Source: G963678255 sp963678255 (GTDB lineage Bacteria; Cloacimonadota; Cloacimonadia; Cloacimonadales; WRIO01). Taken from it: DNA of 64,000 nt. The DNA lies in the NCBI GenBank assembly GCA_963678255.2, contig CAXXTW010000002.1:496001-560000 (forward strand), in the 5' to 3' direction. Positions 55,630 to 63,510 of this stretch are shown here, piece after piece. The notes below the pieces were generated by a model, which was given only the letters and a program-made list of their open reading frames with translations, was not told where the DNA came from and searched no databases. Position 1 is the first letter of the stretch; every line of letters begins with the position of its first letter. A program made the position numbers and the translations under genes.

Positions 55630-55777
55630 AAAACACCTCCATATTTTTTCCGTATATTATGCAAAGCGAGTACCAATTATTCTCATATCTATAAATAACT
55701 GTTATATTGTTAGTTACGGTTTTATATAATAAAATTAATTTAATTTTATATATAATAAAAATATAGATTTATATCAG
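55630..55777. other. AT-rich intergenic stretch left of the insertion sequence
   Basis: About 150 bases between the PDZ gene start and the IS target repeat; expected to carry the leftward promoter of the PDZ gene. No ORF or hairpin seen. Confidence 0.4.
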
Positions 55778-55796
55778 AAATAAAATAATATATTAG
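55778..55796. repeat. Left copy of 19-bp direct repeat flanking the IS
   Basis: AAATAAAATAATATATTAG, identical to 57414-57432. Likely target-site duplication. Confidence 0.75.
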
Positions 55797-56038
55797 CAGG
55801 CATACCCCGAAAAAATATTTCAGAAATCTTGCAGATAAGCGTCAATACTGGGTTCTAAGCCCTCCAATGAGTAAAAATAGTGATAAAATATTATCTCGCT
55901 CTAGTTTTAGTATTATGAGTTTCAAATTCGTTTTTTTTCAGAAGTAAAAGTTAAAAAATCATCATTTTCTTTTAAGAAATTCTAAATGTAATAAAGACAA
56001 AAAATAATCACAAAGTATTGATAAATATAATATATAGC

Positions 56039-56066
56039 TTGACAAGTAGAGCCTCAACTTTAATAT
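56039..56066 (+). promoter_or_regulatory. Transposase promoter inside the IS
   Basis: TTGACA at 56039-56044, TAATAT at 56061-56066, 16-base spacer. Transcripts would start near 56073, after the left arm of the hairpin at 56047-56100. Confidence 0.65.
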
Positions 56067-56100
56067 GGTTTGTAGAAAAAAAACAAAAAGAGAGGCTCTA
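56047..56100 (+). promoter_or_regulatory. Inverted repeat covering the transposase ribosome-binding site
   Basis: TAGAGCCTC (56047-56055, between the -35 and -10 boxes) is the exact reverse complement of GAGGCTCTA (56092-56100), which includes the GAGAGG Shine-Dalgarno before ATG 56103. Only RNA entering from outside the IS contains both arms and can hide the ribosome-binding site. Confidence 0.8.
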
Positions 56101-56102
56101 AA

Positions 56103-57413
56103 ATGCAAATTAATGAAACTGCCGATAAAATACAAGATAAATTTGAAAATTTTTTAAACAAATACTCAGAAATTCTTTCTAAACCATACTTTAAATGCTT
56201 TAAAGAAACGCTTATAGGGCTACTTTCAGCTTCAAATCCTATTGTTAGACAAATTGTTCAGTATATACCAGGAACAGCGTGTTTAAAAAAGAAGCAGGAA
56301 CGCATAGGGTATCATCTTGATAATGCCAAACTTTTTGAAGAACTCAACCAAGCCCATTTTATATCAGAAGCTAAAAAAATAACGGAAGAAAGTCTCATAA
56401 TAATTGATGAAAGTGATATTGTAAAACCCTGTGCAAAAAAAATGGAACATCTCAAAAAAGTAAGAGATGGATCAACTGGCGAATATCAAAACGGGTATTA
56501 TAGTTTTAATGCTACCGTTGTTAATACTGCAAATGCAGGAAGCGTTTCAATTTCACCTTTATATTCCTATGTTTATTCAAACAGTATTGAAAATGAAACT
56601 AAAAACGAAAGACTAAGTATCTTTCTTGTTGAATCAACCATATTTTCCTGTAACAAGGGTATTTATGTTTTCGATAGAGGCTATGATGACAAAAAGCTGA
56701 TGAGCCAGCTTGTTGAACAGGAAAATGGTTTTGTTATCAGAGCAGTTGGAAACAGAGATCTGATCGTTGATGATGAAAAGAGGAAGTTTAAAGATGTTGT
56801 GAATGAGATGGAACTAAAACATCAGTACCAATGCCCTTATAAGAAAAAGACATTTAATTATGGAGCTAAAAAAGTTCGTATTAATACAGACCCTCATCCG
56901 ACTAAGAACCCAAACACGATAGAAGTATGGCTGATAAAAGTAAGATATGATAAAAAAGGAGGCTTTTTTTATTTCTTTGCAAGTTTTAAAAATAATCTAT
57001 TCTCTGAGAAGCAAATAGGACAAAAAGTATTGGAGATTTATTCAAAAAGATGGAAAATAGAAGAGCAATTTAGACAGATTAAACAGCAATTGAATCTTGA
57101 AAAAATACAACTTCTTAAATATCAACGAATTCAGACACTGAATTTATGGATGAATATACTTGTTAATTTTATTTATTCCTGTAAAAAGTTTTTTATTAAA
57201 GCAGACATGCCTTACTCTGAATATCTGATGGATCATAATAAAGATTATACTATGATTAATGGCTTTGCTTATTACAGAATTACTTCACTAATCCAAAGAA
57301 TTTTCTTATCTATTCAAAGAAGAAAAACAAGACAATACAAACGAGGAAAATGTGAAGATAATAGGCAAATTACGCTGGAGTCATACGGTGTTGAATTTTT
57401 CGGGGTATCCTAA
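56103..57413 (+). CDS. IS4-family DDE transposase
   Basis: 436 aa, intact. First Asp in SLIIIDESDIVKP (about residue 103), second Asp in YVFDRGYDDKK (about 197), and the catalytic Glu in YSKRWKIEEQFRQIK, which fits Y(2)R(3)E(6)K exactly. Beta-rich insertion between the second Asp and Glu, as in IS4 members. The C-terminus is basic (IQRRKTRQYKRGK). Shine-Dalgarno GAGAGG 7 bases before the ATG lies in the right arm of the inverted repeat. The final codons overlap the right end of the IS. Likely functional. Confidence 0.93.
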   Translation: MQINETADKIQDKFENFLNKYSEILSKPYFKCFKETLIGLLSASNPIVRQIVQYIPGTACLKKKQERIGYHLDNAKLFEELNQAHFISEAKKITEESLIIIDESDIVKPCAKKMEHLKKVRDGSTGEYQNGYYSFNATVVNTANAGSVSISPLYSYVYSNSIENETKNERLSIFLVESTIFSCNKGIYVFDRGYDDKKLMSQLVEQENGFVIRAVGNRDLIVDDEKRKFKDVVNEMELKHQYQCPYKKKTFNYGAKKVRINTDPHPTKNPNTIEVWLIKVRYDKKGGFFYFFASFKNNLFSEKQIGQKVLEIYSKRWKIEEQFRQIKQQLNLEKIQLLKYQRIQTLNLWMNILVNFIYSCKKFFIKADMPYSEYLMDHNKDYTMINGFAYYRITSLIQRIFLSIQRRKTRQYKRGKCEDNRQITLESYGVEFFGVS

Positions 57414-57432
57414 AAATAAAATAATATATTAG
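57414..57432. repeat. Right copy of 19-bp direct repeat flanking the IS
   Basis: Same sequence as 55778-55796. It ends 3 bases before the TTGACA that may be the -35 of fur. Confidence 0.75.
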
Positions 57433-57463
57433 TTCTTGACAAAAAATCATTAAGTTATCTTTT

Positions 57464-57482
57464 GAGAATGAGATTCAATCTC
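57464..57482 (+). promoter_or_regulatory. Fur-box-like operator before fur
   Basis: GAGAATGAGATTCAATCTC agrees with the classic 19-bp Fur box (GATAATGATAATCATTATC) at 14 of 19 positions. It is the core of a wider palindrome TTGAGA...TCTCAA (57462-57484). It lies between a TTGACA at 57436-57441 and the fur ribosome-binding site, where a repressor would block transcription. Confidence 0.65.
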
Positions 57483-57495
57483 AATAGGAGGTGTG

Positions 57496-57924
57496 ATGGA
57501 AGATTATAAAGAAAGATTCAATGAGTTTCTAAAAACAAAGGGGTTGAAATTAACAAATCAAAGAAGTATAATCCTAGATTATATCTTTCTTACTCATGAC
57601 CATTTTAATGCTGATAATCTAATTTATGAGATTCAAAATATCAACTATGAAGTCTCAAGAGCAACTGTCTATAGAACTATTCCCTTGTTATTAGAAGCTG
57701 GGTTAATTAAAAATTCTACTAAAAGTAAAGATAAAGAATATTATGAGCATGTTTATGGCCATCCTAAACACTTTCATATTATCTGCCAAAAATGCGGGAA
57801 AATTACTGAGGTTGAAGAATCTGATTATTTAAATAGTTTAATATCAAAAATCTCAACTGATCACAACTTTAATTTTTGTGATTATCAATTAATTATTCAG
57901 GGAGTTTGTTTTGATTGTAAATAA
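57496..57924 (+). CDS. fur: Fur-family metal-responsive repressor
   Basis: 142 aa from ATG 57496; the GTG 3 bases upstream is closer to AGGAGG (57486-57491) and less likely. Winged-helix N-domain (GLKLTNQRSIILDYIF, VSRATVYRTIPLLLEAGLI). Metal-binding C-domain with HPKHFHIICQKCGKI and the second Cys pair reduced to GVCFDC. These match the regulatory HxH and structural CxxC zinc sites of Fur. It probably represses itself and the downstream feoB and feoA genes in iron-replete cells. PerR or Zur cannot be excluded from sequence, but the feo linkage favours iron. Confidence 0.9.
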   Translation: MEDYKERFNEFLKTKGLKLTNQRSIILDYIFLTHDHFNADNLIYEIQNINYEVSRATVYRTIPLLLEAGLIKNSTKSKDKEYYEHVYGHPKHFHIICQKCGKITEVEESDYLNSLISKISTDHNFNFCDYQLIIQGVCFDCK

Positions 57925-60157
57925 TGAAAAAGCAGTAATTGCTTTAATTGGAAATCCCAATTGTGGAAAGACAACTATTTTTAATGCTTTTACAGGTTCT
58001 AAGCAATATGTAGGTAATTGGCCTGGTGTCACTGTCGAAAAAAAAATTGGTCATTTTATTGTTGATGATTACGCAATTGAAGTTGTTGATTTACCAGGTA
58101 TCTATTCATTAACGACCTATTCTCTTGATGAGAAGATTTCAAGAAATTTTCTTTTAAATGAAAAACCTATACTCGTTGTGAATATTATTGATGCTACAAA
58201 CCTAGAAAGAAATTTATATCTAACCATTCAATTACTTCAGATGAAGATACCCGTTCTCATCGCTTTAAACATGATGGATATTGTCGATAAAATGGGTATT
58301 GAGATAAAGATTAATAAAATGGCAATAAGTTTAAATTGTCCGATTATTCCTTTATCTGCATCAAAAAAAGAAGGTTTGGAAAACCTAAAATCAGAAATAT
58401 TAAAAAAAATTAATCAGACCGATTATGATTTAAAATCTTTCCATGTACCGTTTGATAGTGTTTTAGAAGAAAGTATTCAAAAAATTGAAAGCCTAACTCA
58501 TATCATCTCTGATAAACATAATTATAATTCCCGCTGGTTTTCCTTAAAATTGCTGGAAAACGATGAACAAATGCTCTCTTTAATTAATTTCGATATGAAC
58601 AATAATATTCACATTGAAAGAGAAAAAATTCTAAAACATACTAGAAATAATGCTGAGTTAGTTATTGCTGATGGAATATATGGATTTATTCATGGGTTTT
58701 GTCGAGAAATTATTAAAAGAAAGATTGATAATCAAATAAACTTATCAGATAAAATTGATCGTTATGCCTTAAATTCTCTTTTAGGGCTTCCAATATTTGT
58801 TTTTATTATGTATATTTTATTCAGTTTTTCCATTACCCTCAGTCAGCCTTTTATTGGCTTACTGGATAATTTATTTGGCGGATTTTTAGTTAATGGTTTT
58901 TCTGAAGTCTTAAAAAGTATAAATTCGCCAGATTGGTTAATCTTGATACTTGCAAATGGTATTGGTGGAGGAATTCAAACAGTTTCAACTTTTATCCCAC
59001 CAATATTCTTTATTTTCTTGTTTCTATCTTTACTTGAAGATTCGGGGTATATGGCAAGAGCAGCTTTTGTAATGGACAGATTTATGCGACTTCTTGGATT
59101 ATCAGGTAAATCCATAATTCCTATGATTGTAGGTTTTGGTTGCACTGTTCCAGCAATCATGGCCGCTAGAACGCTCGAAAATAGACGAGATCAAGTGATG
59201 ACAATCTTACTGGTACCATTTATCCAATGTGGCGCTAAAATACCCGTGTACTCAATGTTTGCCTTGTTGTTTTTTGGTCATAATGCAGGAATTGTTATCT
59301 TCTCACTATACTTTATTGGTATCATTTTTGCCTTAATGAGTGGATTCTTATTTAAAAAATTTATTTTTAAAGGAAAGATTAGTGACTTTGTGATGGAGTT
59401 ACCCTCATATCATATCCCGACATTAAATGGTATTTTTACTCATACTTGGTTTAAGCTGAAAGGATTTACATTTCGAGCAGGAAAAACTATCATTTTTGTC
59501 ATTATTCTTCTGACTCTGATTAACTCTCTTAATATTGGTTATAATGAACAGTTAAAAAGAAATGAAACTATTCTGACTATTTCTGGGAGAATTGTAACAC
59601 CTCTATTCAAGCCTATGGGAATTGATCAGGATAATTGGGGTGCAACCGTAGCATTATTTACAGGCTTGTTTGCTAAAGAAGCGATTATCGGTACCCTAAA
59701 TGCCATTCATCTTACTGAAAAAGAAAATGATAATATTAATTTTAATCTAAAAGATCATCTTATAGATAGTATGATTTCCTTTAAAAATGATCTTTATTTC
59801 TCATTTTCAAGAATAATTAATCCTTTTATGAAACAAGAAATGCATGAAATTGATGTAAAGAGTCATCCTTTGAGAAAGACATTTAAAAATGTGCATCAGG
59901 TTATTGCATATTTGCTATTCATAGTCATTTATGCGCCTTGTATTGCTGCTATTTCCACTGTTAACAAAGAAGTAGGATTTAAAGTGTCTGCTTTTCAAGT
60001 CGTTTACTTAACCTTAATGGCTTGGGTTGTATCTGTTTTTTATTACCAGGCTACTATTCATAACCTGAATTCGTTAACCTATTATTTAATTGGAAGTATA
60101 ATTATTACTTTCTTAATTATATATATGAATCATTTAAAACTTGAAAATGAGGTATAA
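57911..60157 (+). CDS. feoB: Ferrous iron transporter FeoB
   Basis: 748 aa; TTG start at 57911 with GGGAG 7 bases upstream, overlapping fur by 14 bases; no in-frame ATG precedes the G1 motif. The GTPase domain has IGNPNCGKTTIFNAFTG (G1), WPGVTVEK (G2), VVDLPGIYSL (G3) and LNMMDIVDK (G4). After a helical regulatory region come eight or more membrane helices with the Gate motifs GYMARAAFVMDRFMR and IVGFGCTVPAIMAART. It imports Fe2+ under anoxic conditions, which fits an anaerobic lifestyle. Confidence 0.96.
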   Translation: MIVNNEKAVIALIGNPNCGKTTIFNAFTGSKQYVGNWPGVTVEKKIGHFIVDDYAIEVVDLPGIYSLTTYSLDEKISRNFLLNEKPILVVNIIDATNLERNLYLTIQLLQMKIPVLIALNMMDIVDKMGIEIKINKMAISLNCPIIPLSASKKEGLENLKSEILKKINQTDYDLKSFHVPFDSVLEESIQKIESLTHIISDKHNYNSRWFSLKLLENDEQMLSLINFDMNNNIHIEREKILKHTRNNAELVIADGIYGFIHGFCREIIKRKIDNQINLSDKIDRYALNSLLGLPIFVFIMYILFSFSITLSQPFIGLLDNLFGGFLVNGFSEVLKSINSPDWLILILANGIGGGIQTVSTFIPPIFFIFLFLSLLEDSGYMARAAFVMDRFMRLLGLSGKSIIPMIVGFGCTVPAIMAARTLENRRDQVMTILLVPFIQCGAKIPVYSMFALLFFGHNAGIVIFSLYFIGIIFALMSGFLFKKFIFKGKISDFVMELPSYHIPTLNGIFTHTWFKLKGFTFRAGKTIIFVIILLTLINSLNIGYNEQLKRNETILTISGRIVTPLFKPMGIDQDNWGATVALFTGLFAKEAIIGTLNAIHLTEKENDNINFNLKDHLIDSMISFKNDLYFSFSRIINPFMKQEMHEIDVKSHPLRKTFKNVHQVIAYLLFIVIYAPCIAAISTVNKEVGFKVSAFQVVYLTLMAWVVSVFYYQATIHNLNSLTYYLIGSIIITFLIIYMNHLKLENEV

Positions 60158-60439
60158 ATGTTTTTTCGAAACAGAAAAAGAAATAGTTGTTTAAATAAAT
60201 GTCATCTTAATCATGTTAATAATAATATGTCTTTAGAAAATGCTGAGATTGAAACAAAATATGAAATTGTTTGCAATTCTCACAGAAAATCTTTTGAATT
60301 GGGGCTTTTTAATGGGAATCAGATCACTGTTATTAGGAATAACGATTTCCAAAATAATATTATTGTCGCTGTTGGTGATTCTAGATATATCTTGTCAAAA
60401 GAAATTGCCAAAAATATTTTTATAAAAGAAATTGCTTAA
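60158..60439 (+). CDS. feoA: FeoA-like SH3-domain protein
   Basis: 93 aa, starting directly after the feoB stop. Residues about 24-93 form the FeoA SH3-like domain (MSLENAEIETKYEIV, SFELGLFNGNQITVIRNNDF, VAVGDSRYILSKEIAKNI). The first 22 residues are an unusual basic leader with two Cys and two His (CLNKCHLNH), suggesting metal contact (inference). FeoA is thought to aid FeoB. The usual gene order feoA-feoB is reversed here. The stop overlaps the convergent gene's 3' end by 4 bases. Confidence 0.83.
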   Translation: MFFRNRKRNSCLNKCHLNHVNNNMSLENAEIETKYEIVCNSHRKSFELGLFNGNQITVIRNNDFQNNIIVAVGDSRYILSKEIAKNIFIKEIA

Positions 60440-61077
60440 AGTATTGTTAATCGAATTTCAATTTCTTCCAGTGTTACTTCATAATCAACCTGAATATTGA
60501 TGGACTCTAGCAATTCTATATCTTCTTTTATATTTTCATTAAAAATGATAGAATCAATTTCATACACATCATTATCTTCTTCTTTAATCAATTTTAATAA
60601 AACATAATTATCTTCATTTTTTATTTCTAAGGTGTCTTCTTGGTTTGATATGCTAATTAAATAAAGTATTAAATTGTAAATTTCATTATAAAAAACACTT
60701 ACATTTATTGTTTTTCGAATACTAGTAAATTTTTTTTCTATATTCATTTGGTGCTTATAGGTCATATTCGCTGACAAAAGTGAATCAATTTTTTCTAATA
60801 AATCACTAATATCGACATCTAACACCCTGTCAACAATATCTTTATCTGCAAGATATGCTAAGCTTTGCAGAGTTTTATTTATATGTTCTAATTGTTTGTT
60901 TATTTGATCTAAGCCTTTAAGGTCTGGGTTTTTTAACTCTATTAATTCCAGCCTTCCTGAAATACCCATTAATGGAGTGTTTAAATTGTGGATAATCCCA
61001 CTGATTAAATGTCCGTATTTTGCCCATTTTTTTAAATCATATAAGGTTTTCTGATCTAATTGTATCTCTTTATTCAT
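60436..61077 (-). CDS. Histidine-kinase DHp domain protein with degenerate ATPase domain
   Basis: 213 aa from ATG 61077, where GAGGTG sits 3 bases upstream; it overlaps the sensor gene by 8 bases. The DHp helix keeps its His: GHLISGIIHNLNTPLMGISG near residue 33. The C-terminal about 110 residues correspond in place to an ATPase domain, but no N box, DxGxG or GxG motif can be found, so ATP binding is unlikely. It may serve as a phosphotransfer or dimerisation module for the upstream-encoded sensor, which has the opposite defects. No membrane helix. Confidence 0.72.
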   Translation of the reverse strand: MNKEIQLDQKTLYDLKKWAKYGHLISGIIHNLNTPLMGISGRLELIELKNPDLKGLDQINKQLEHINKTLQSLAYLADKDIVDRVLDVDISDLLEKIDSLLSANMTYKHQMNIEKKFTSIRKTINVSVFYNEIYNLILYLISISNQEDTLEIKNEDNYVLLKLIKEEDNDVYEIDSIIFNENIKEDIELLESINIQVDYEVTLEEIEIRLTIL

Positions 61078-63100
61078 GTTCACCTCTGAAATCTTCATAT
61101 TTTGAAAAATCATCATCTAACTTTAGCATTTTTAAATCTTTTAAATTATAACTTTTCAATGTTATGTTTGTAATTGATCGTAATTGATACATGATTTTAC
61201 GAATAATCTCAATGCTTTCATAAAGGTTATGAAATGCTTTTTCTTGAAGTTGATTCTTTTCTTTGAATTCTATATCCAATAATTCAATATAACCTAATAT
61301 CGCATTCAAAGGAGAATTAATCATGTCGTTTGCCGTTATGGCAAAAGACGAAACTACATTGAGCTTTTCATGCTCTAGTTGCTCTCTTTCTCTTATCCTT
61401 TTTTCTATCACATCATGAACAACTCCTAATTCAACAATCTGATCATTATATGTAATGGAAGTAAAATGAATTTCTACTTCTACTGGTTGACCACCTGATT
61501 TCATGAAAGTCTGAAAAAAGATTTGAGAGTCTAAATGTTTCTTTTTAAAATTGTTAAAATTCTCTATAAAATAATTACGTTCGTCTATTGCGATTAAATT
61601 AAAAAAGGATATTTTATGACTTAAAAGATCTTCTTTGGAATAATTTAGCATCTCACAAAATGTTTGATTCACTAACTGAAAACGATCATTCTGAAGCATA
61701 AAAATCCCATCATAAGCTTTTTCAACTATAAATCGGAATCGCTCTTCAGATTCTCTTAATATATGAGTTCTTTGCTTCACCAGATCTTCCAAGTGATTTG
61801 TGTAAGCTTCCAATCTATTCTCTAATGCTTTTCTATCTGTTATATCCTGTAATATACAATTAATCTGAGGAACTCCCTGAGGTGATTTTGAAAAGTGTGT
61901 GGTAAAAATAAAATACTTCTTTAAACCTTCTTTAGATCGTATCTCTATTTCATTATTTTTCTTATCAAAAATATTATTAGAAATGCTTAAAATCTTTTGC
62001 TTTTCTTCATTAGTAAGAATTTCTCCAATATTAATCCCCATCAAACTGTTTTGAGAATATCCCAATACTGAATGTACAATGTTGTTTATATACCGTATTG
62101 TTCCTTTTAAATCTAAAGTGATTGCAAGATTATTGATATTGTCTAATACAGTTATATTCTCTTTTTCTACCATATCTAATTGTTCAGCTAATAATTTATT
62201 CTCAAGACTTAATTCTCTGTTTTTCTGATTAGTTTTATGTATGGACTCATAGAGCCTCCCTCTTAAAACATTATGTCTGAATATTAAGAAAAACGTAATA
62301 AAATATAAGATCAATATAACTGCAAATATTACATATAAGCGATTTTGATAATACCTAATTTCGAATCTCTTTTTATAGATTCCCTCCCAATCTTCTAAAA
62401 TCGGATAAATGCTATTATACTCCATTAACTCTGTTGAACATTTTGTGATGACATTAAAAAATGTCTTATCTTCCTTTTTTAAATTTAAATAAACAGGGAA
62501 TTCCATGTTTAATTTCTGTGTATAAAAAATATTTTCTGCTCTTTTACTTAATTGATCAATTTCCCATAATCTGAAATTATCAACTATTAAGATACTATTT
62601 TTGGTTAATTTAAAATCATTATAAGCTATTTTTAAATCTGAATATACTTGAATAGGTTTGTTATTGAATTCTTTTATATAATTATTAATAAAATTCTGTT
62701 TTAAAATAAAAACATTGTCATATGCTTGAAGGTCTTTATGATTATAAAAACTTATAGAATATAGTTTTATTAAATACAATGTTGGAGAGCTCATATCATA
62801 CAATGGATGGCTTTTTGCCAGAGAACTAATTAAATCTATATCAATAAATGAATTTATATTTGTAGTAAATACTATTTTTTTTCCTAATTTATCAAATAAT
62901 TTCTGATATAAGGTGATATTTATTCCTGTTAATTGTCCATTTTCATCTATGTATTCATATGGAGGATTGTCTGAAGAAACTAATATTTTAAATATACTTC
63001 TGTCATTTAACCATTCTTTTTCACTATGTGTTAGCTCCAAGGCATTTAAAATTGTGAAAAGAATAAATAAAAATGAGAAAATAACTAATAAACGTTTCAT
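61070..63100 (-). CDS. Periplasmic-binding/PAS sensor protein ending in a His-less DHp segment, no ATPase domain
   Basis: 676 aa. Signal peptide (about 1-20), a family-3 solute-binding-like domain (about 22-245; FKILVSSDNPPYEYIDENGQ), one membrane helix (about 255-278), a coiled coil, and two PAS domains (about 320-430 and 455-575). The last 90 residues resemble a DHp helix pair: ITANDMINSPLNAILGYIEL aligns with the kinase form AHEINNPLxAI, with Asp where the His should be. The protein stops before any ATPase domain. It therefore cannot act as a kinase alone; it may pair with the following gene product, which retains a His. The receiver gene ends 1 base upstream. Confidence 0.8.
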   Translation of the reverse strand: MKRLLVIFSFLFILFTILNALELTHSEKEWLNDRSIFKILVSSDNPPYEYIDENGQLTGINITLYQKLFDKLGKKIVFTTNINSFIDIDLISSLAKSHPLYDMSSPTLYLIKLYSISFYNHKDLQAYDNVFILKQNFINNYIKEFNNKPIQVYSDLKIAYNDFKLTKNSILIVDNFRLWEIDQLSKRAENIFYTQKLNMEFPVYLNLKKEDKTFFNVITKCSTELMEYNSIYPILEDWEGIYKKRFEIRYYQNRLYVIFAVILILYFITFFLIFRHNVLRGRLYESIHKTNQKNRELSLENKLLAEQLDMVEKENITVLDNINNLAITLDLKGTIRYINNIVHSVLGYSQNSLMGINIGEILTNEEKQKILSISNNIFDKKNNEIEIRSKEGLKKYFIFTTHFSKSPQGVPQINCILQDITDRKALENRLEAYTNHLEDLVKQRTHILRESEERFRFIVEKAYDGIFMLQNDRFQLVNQTFCEMLNYSKEDLLSHKISFFNLIAIDERNYFIENFNNFKKKHLDSQIFFQTFMKSGGQPVEVEIHFTSITYNDQIVELGVVHDVIEKRIREREQLEHEKLNVVSSFAITANDMINSPLNAILGYIELLDIEFKEKNQLQEKAFHNLYESIEIIRKIMYQLRSITNITLKSYNLKDLKMLKLDDDFSKYEDFRGEHE

Positions 63101-63101
63101 T

Positions 63102-63464
63102 TTAGATTAGTTTACCTATTAAATCAAAAAGCTCTTTCATTTTAAAAGGTTTTGCTAAAAAACCATCTGCTTTATACTCAACTGCTGTTCTTTGAGCGGT
63201 ATCAACACTAACCCCTGTAATAATAATTACAGGAAATGATTTATCCTCTTCTTTTATTCTTTGTAGCAATTCTATTCCACTCATATGTGGCATATTAATA
63301 TCTGAAATTAATAGATCAGGTGATTCTGTTTTCCATAAGTCCCATGCTTTTTTACCATTTTCAGCCTGAATAACTTGAAAATTATATGTTTCTAGAAAGT
63401 CACATAGCATGAATCGCATTACCTTTTCATCTTCTGCAACCAATACCTTTTTTAAAGTACTCAT
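63102..63464 (-). CDS. Single-domain response regulator
   Basis: 120 aa from ATG 63464, with AAGGAG 5 bases upstream. The frame extends to 63506, but that part is a terminator hairpin. A receiver domain with VLVAEDEKVMRF, LLISDINMPHMSG (phospho-acceptor Asp), VIIITGVS and FLAKPFKMKELF. CheY-like length, no output domain. First gene of the leftward operon receiver - sensor - DHp protein. Confidence 0.93.
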   Translation of the reverse strand: MSTLKKVLVAEDEKVMRFMLCDFLETYNFQVIQAENGKKAWDLWKTESPDLLISDINMPHMSGIELLQRIKEEDKSFPVIIITGVSVDTAQRTAVEYKADGFLAKPFKMKELFDLIGKLI

Positions 63465-63478
63465 TTTTCTCCTTAAGG

Positions 63479-63503
63479 AAAAAAAGGGGAGATAACTCTC
63501 CCC
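63479..63503 (-). terminator. Rho-independent terminator after the aminotransferase gene
   Basis: On the minus strand: GGGGAGA-GTTA-TCTCCCC (63486-63503) followed by TTTTTTT. It lies 8 bases after the aminotransferase stop and just before the receiver gene's ribosome-binding site. Confidence 0.9.
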
Positions 63504-63510
63504 CATATTA

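Larger units (their letters stand above)
55797..57413 (+). mobile_element. Complete IS4-family insertion sequence, about 1.6 kb
   Basis: The ends are inverted: ATACCCCGAAAAA at 55802-55814 and TTTTTCGGGGTAT at 57396-57408 (13 bp perfect). Outside these, AGG follows on both ends with one inserted base on the left. The 19-bp direct repeats abut both ends. It carries one transposase gene whose stop codon lies in the right inverted repeat, and a 306-base leader with its own promoter and an inverted repeat over the ribosome-binding site. The element lies between the PDZ gene and fur and disrupts neither. Confidence 0.9.

Noticed and set aside
63465..63506. 14-residue extension of the receiver protein (MGESYLPFFSL...)
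   Set aside because: These codons are the terminator hairpin and T-run of the aminotransferase gene; the Shine-Dalgarno before 63464 is clear.
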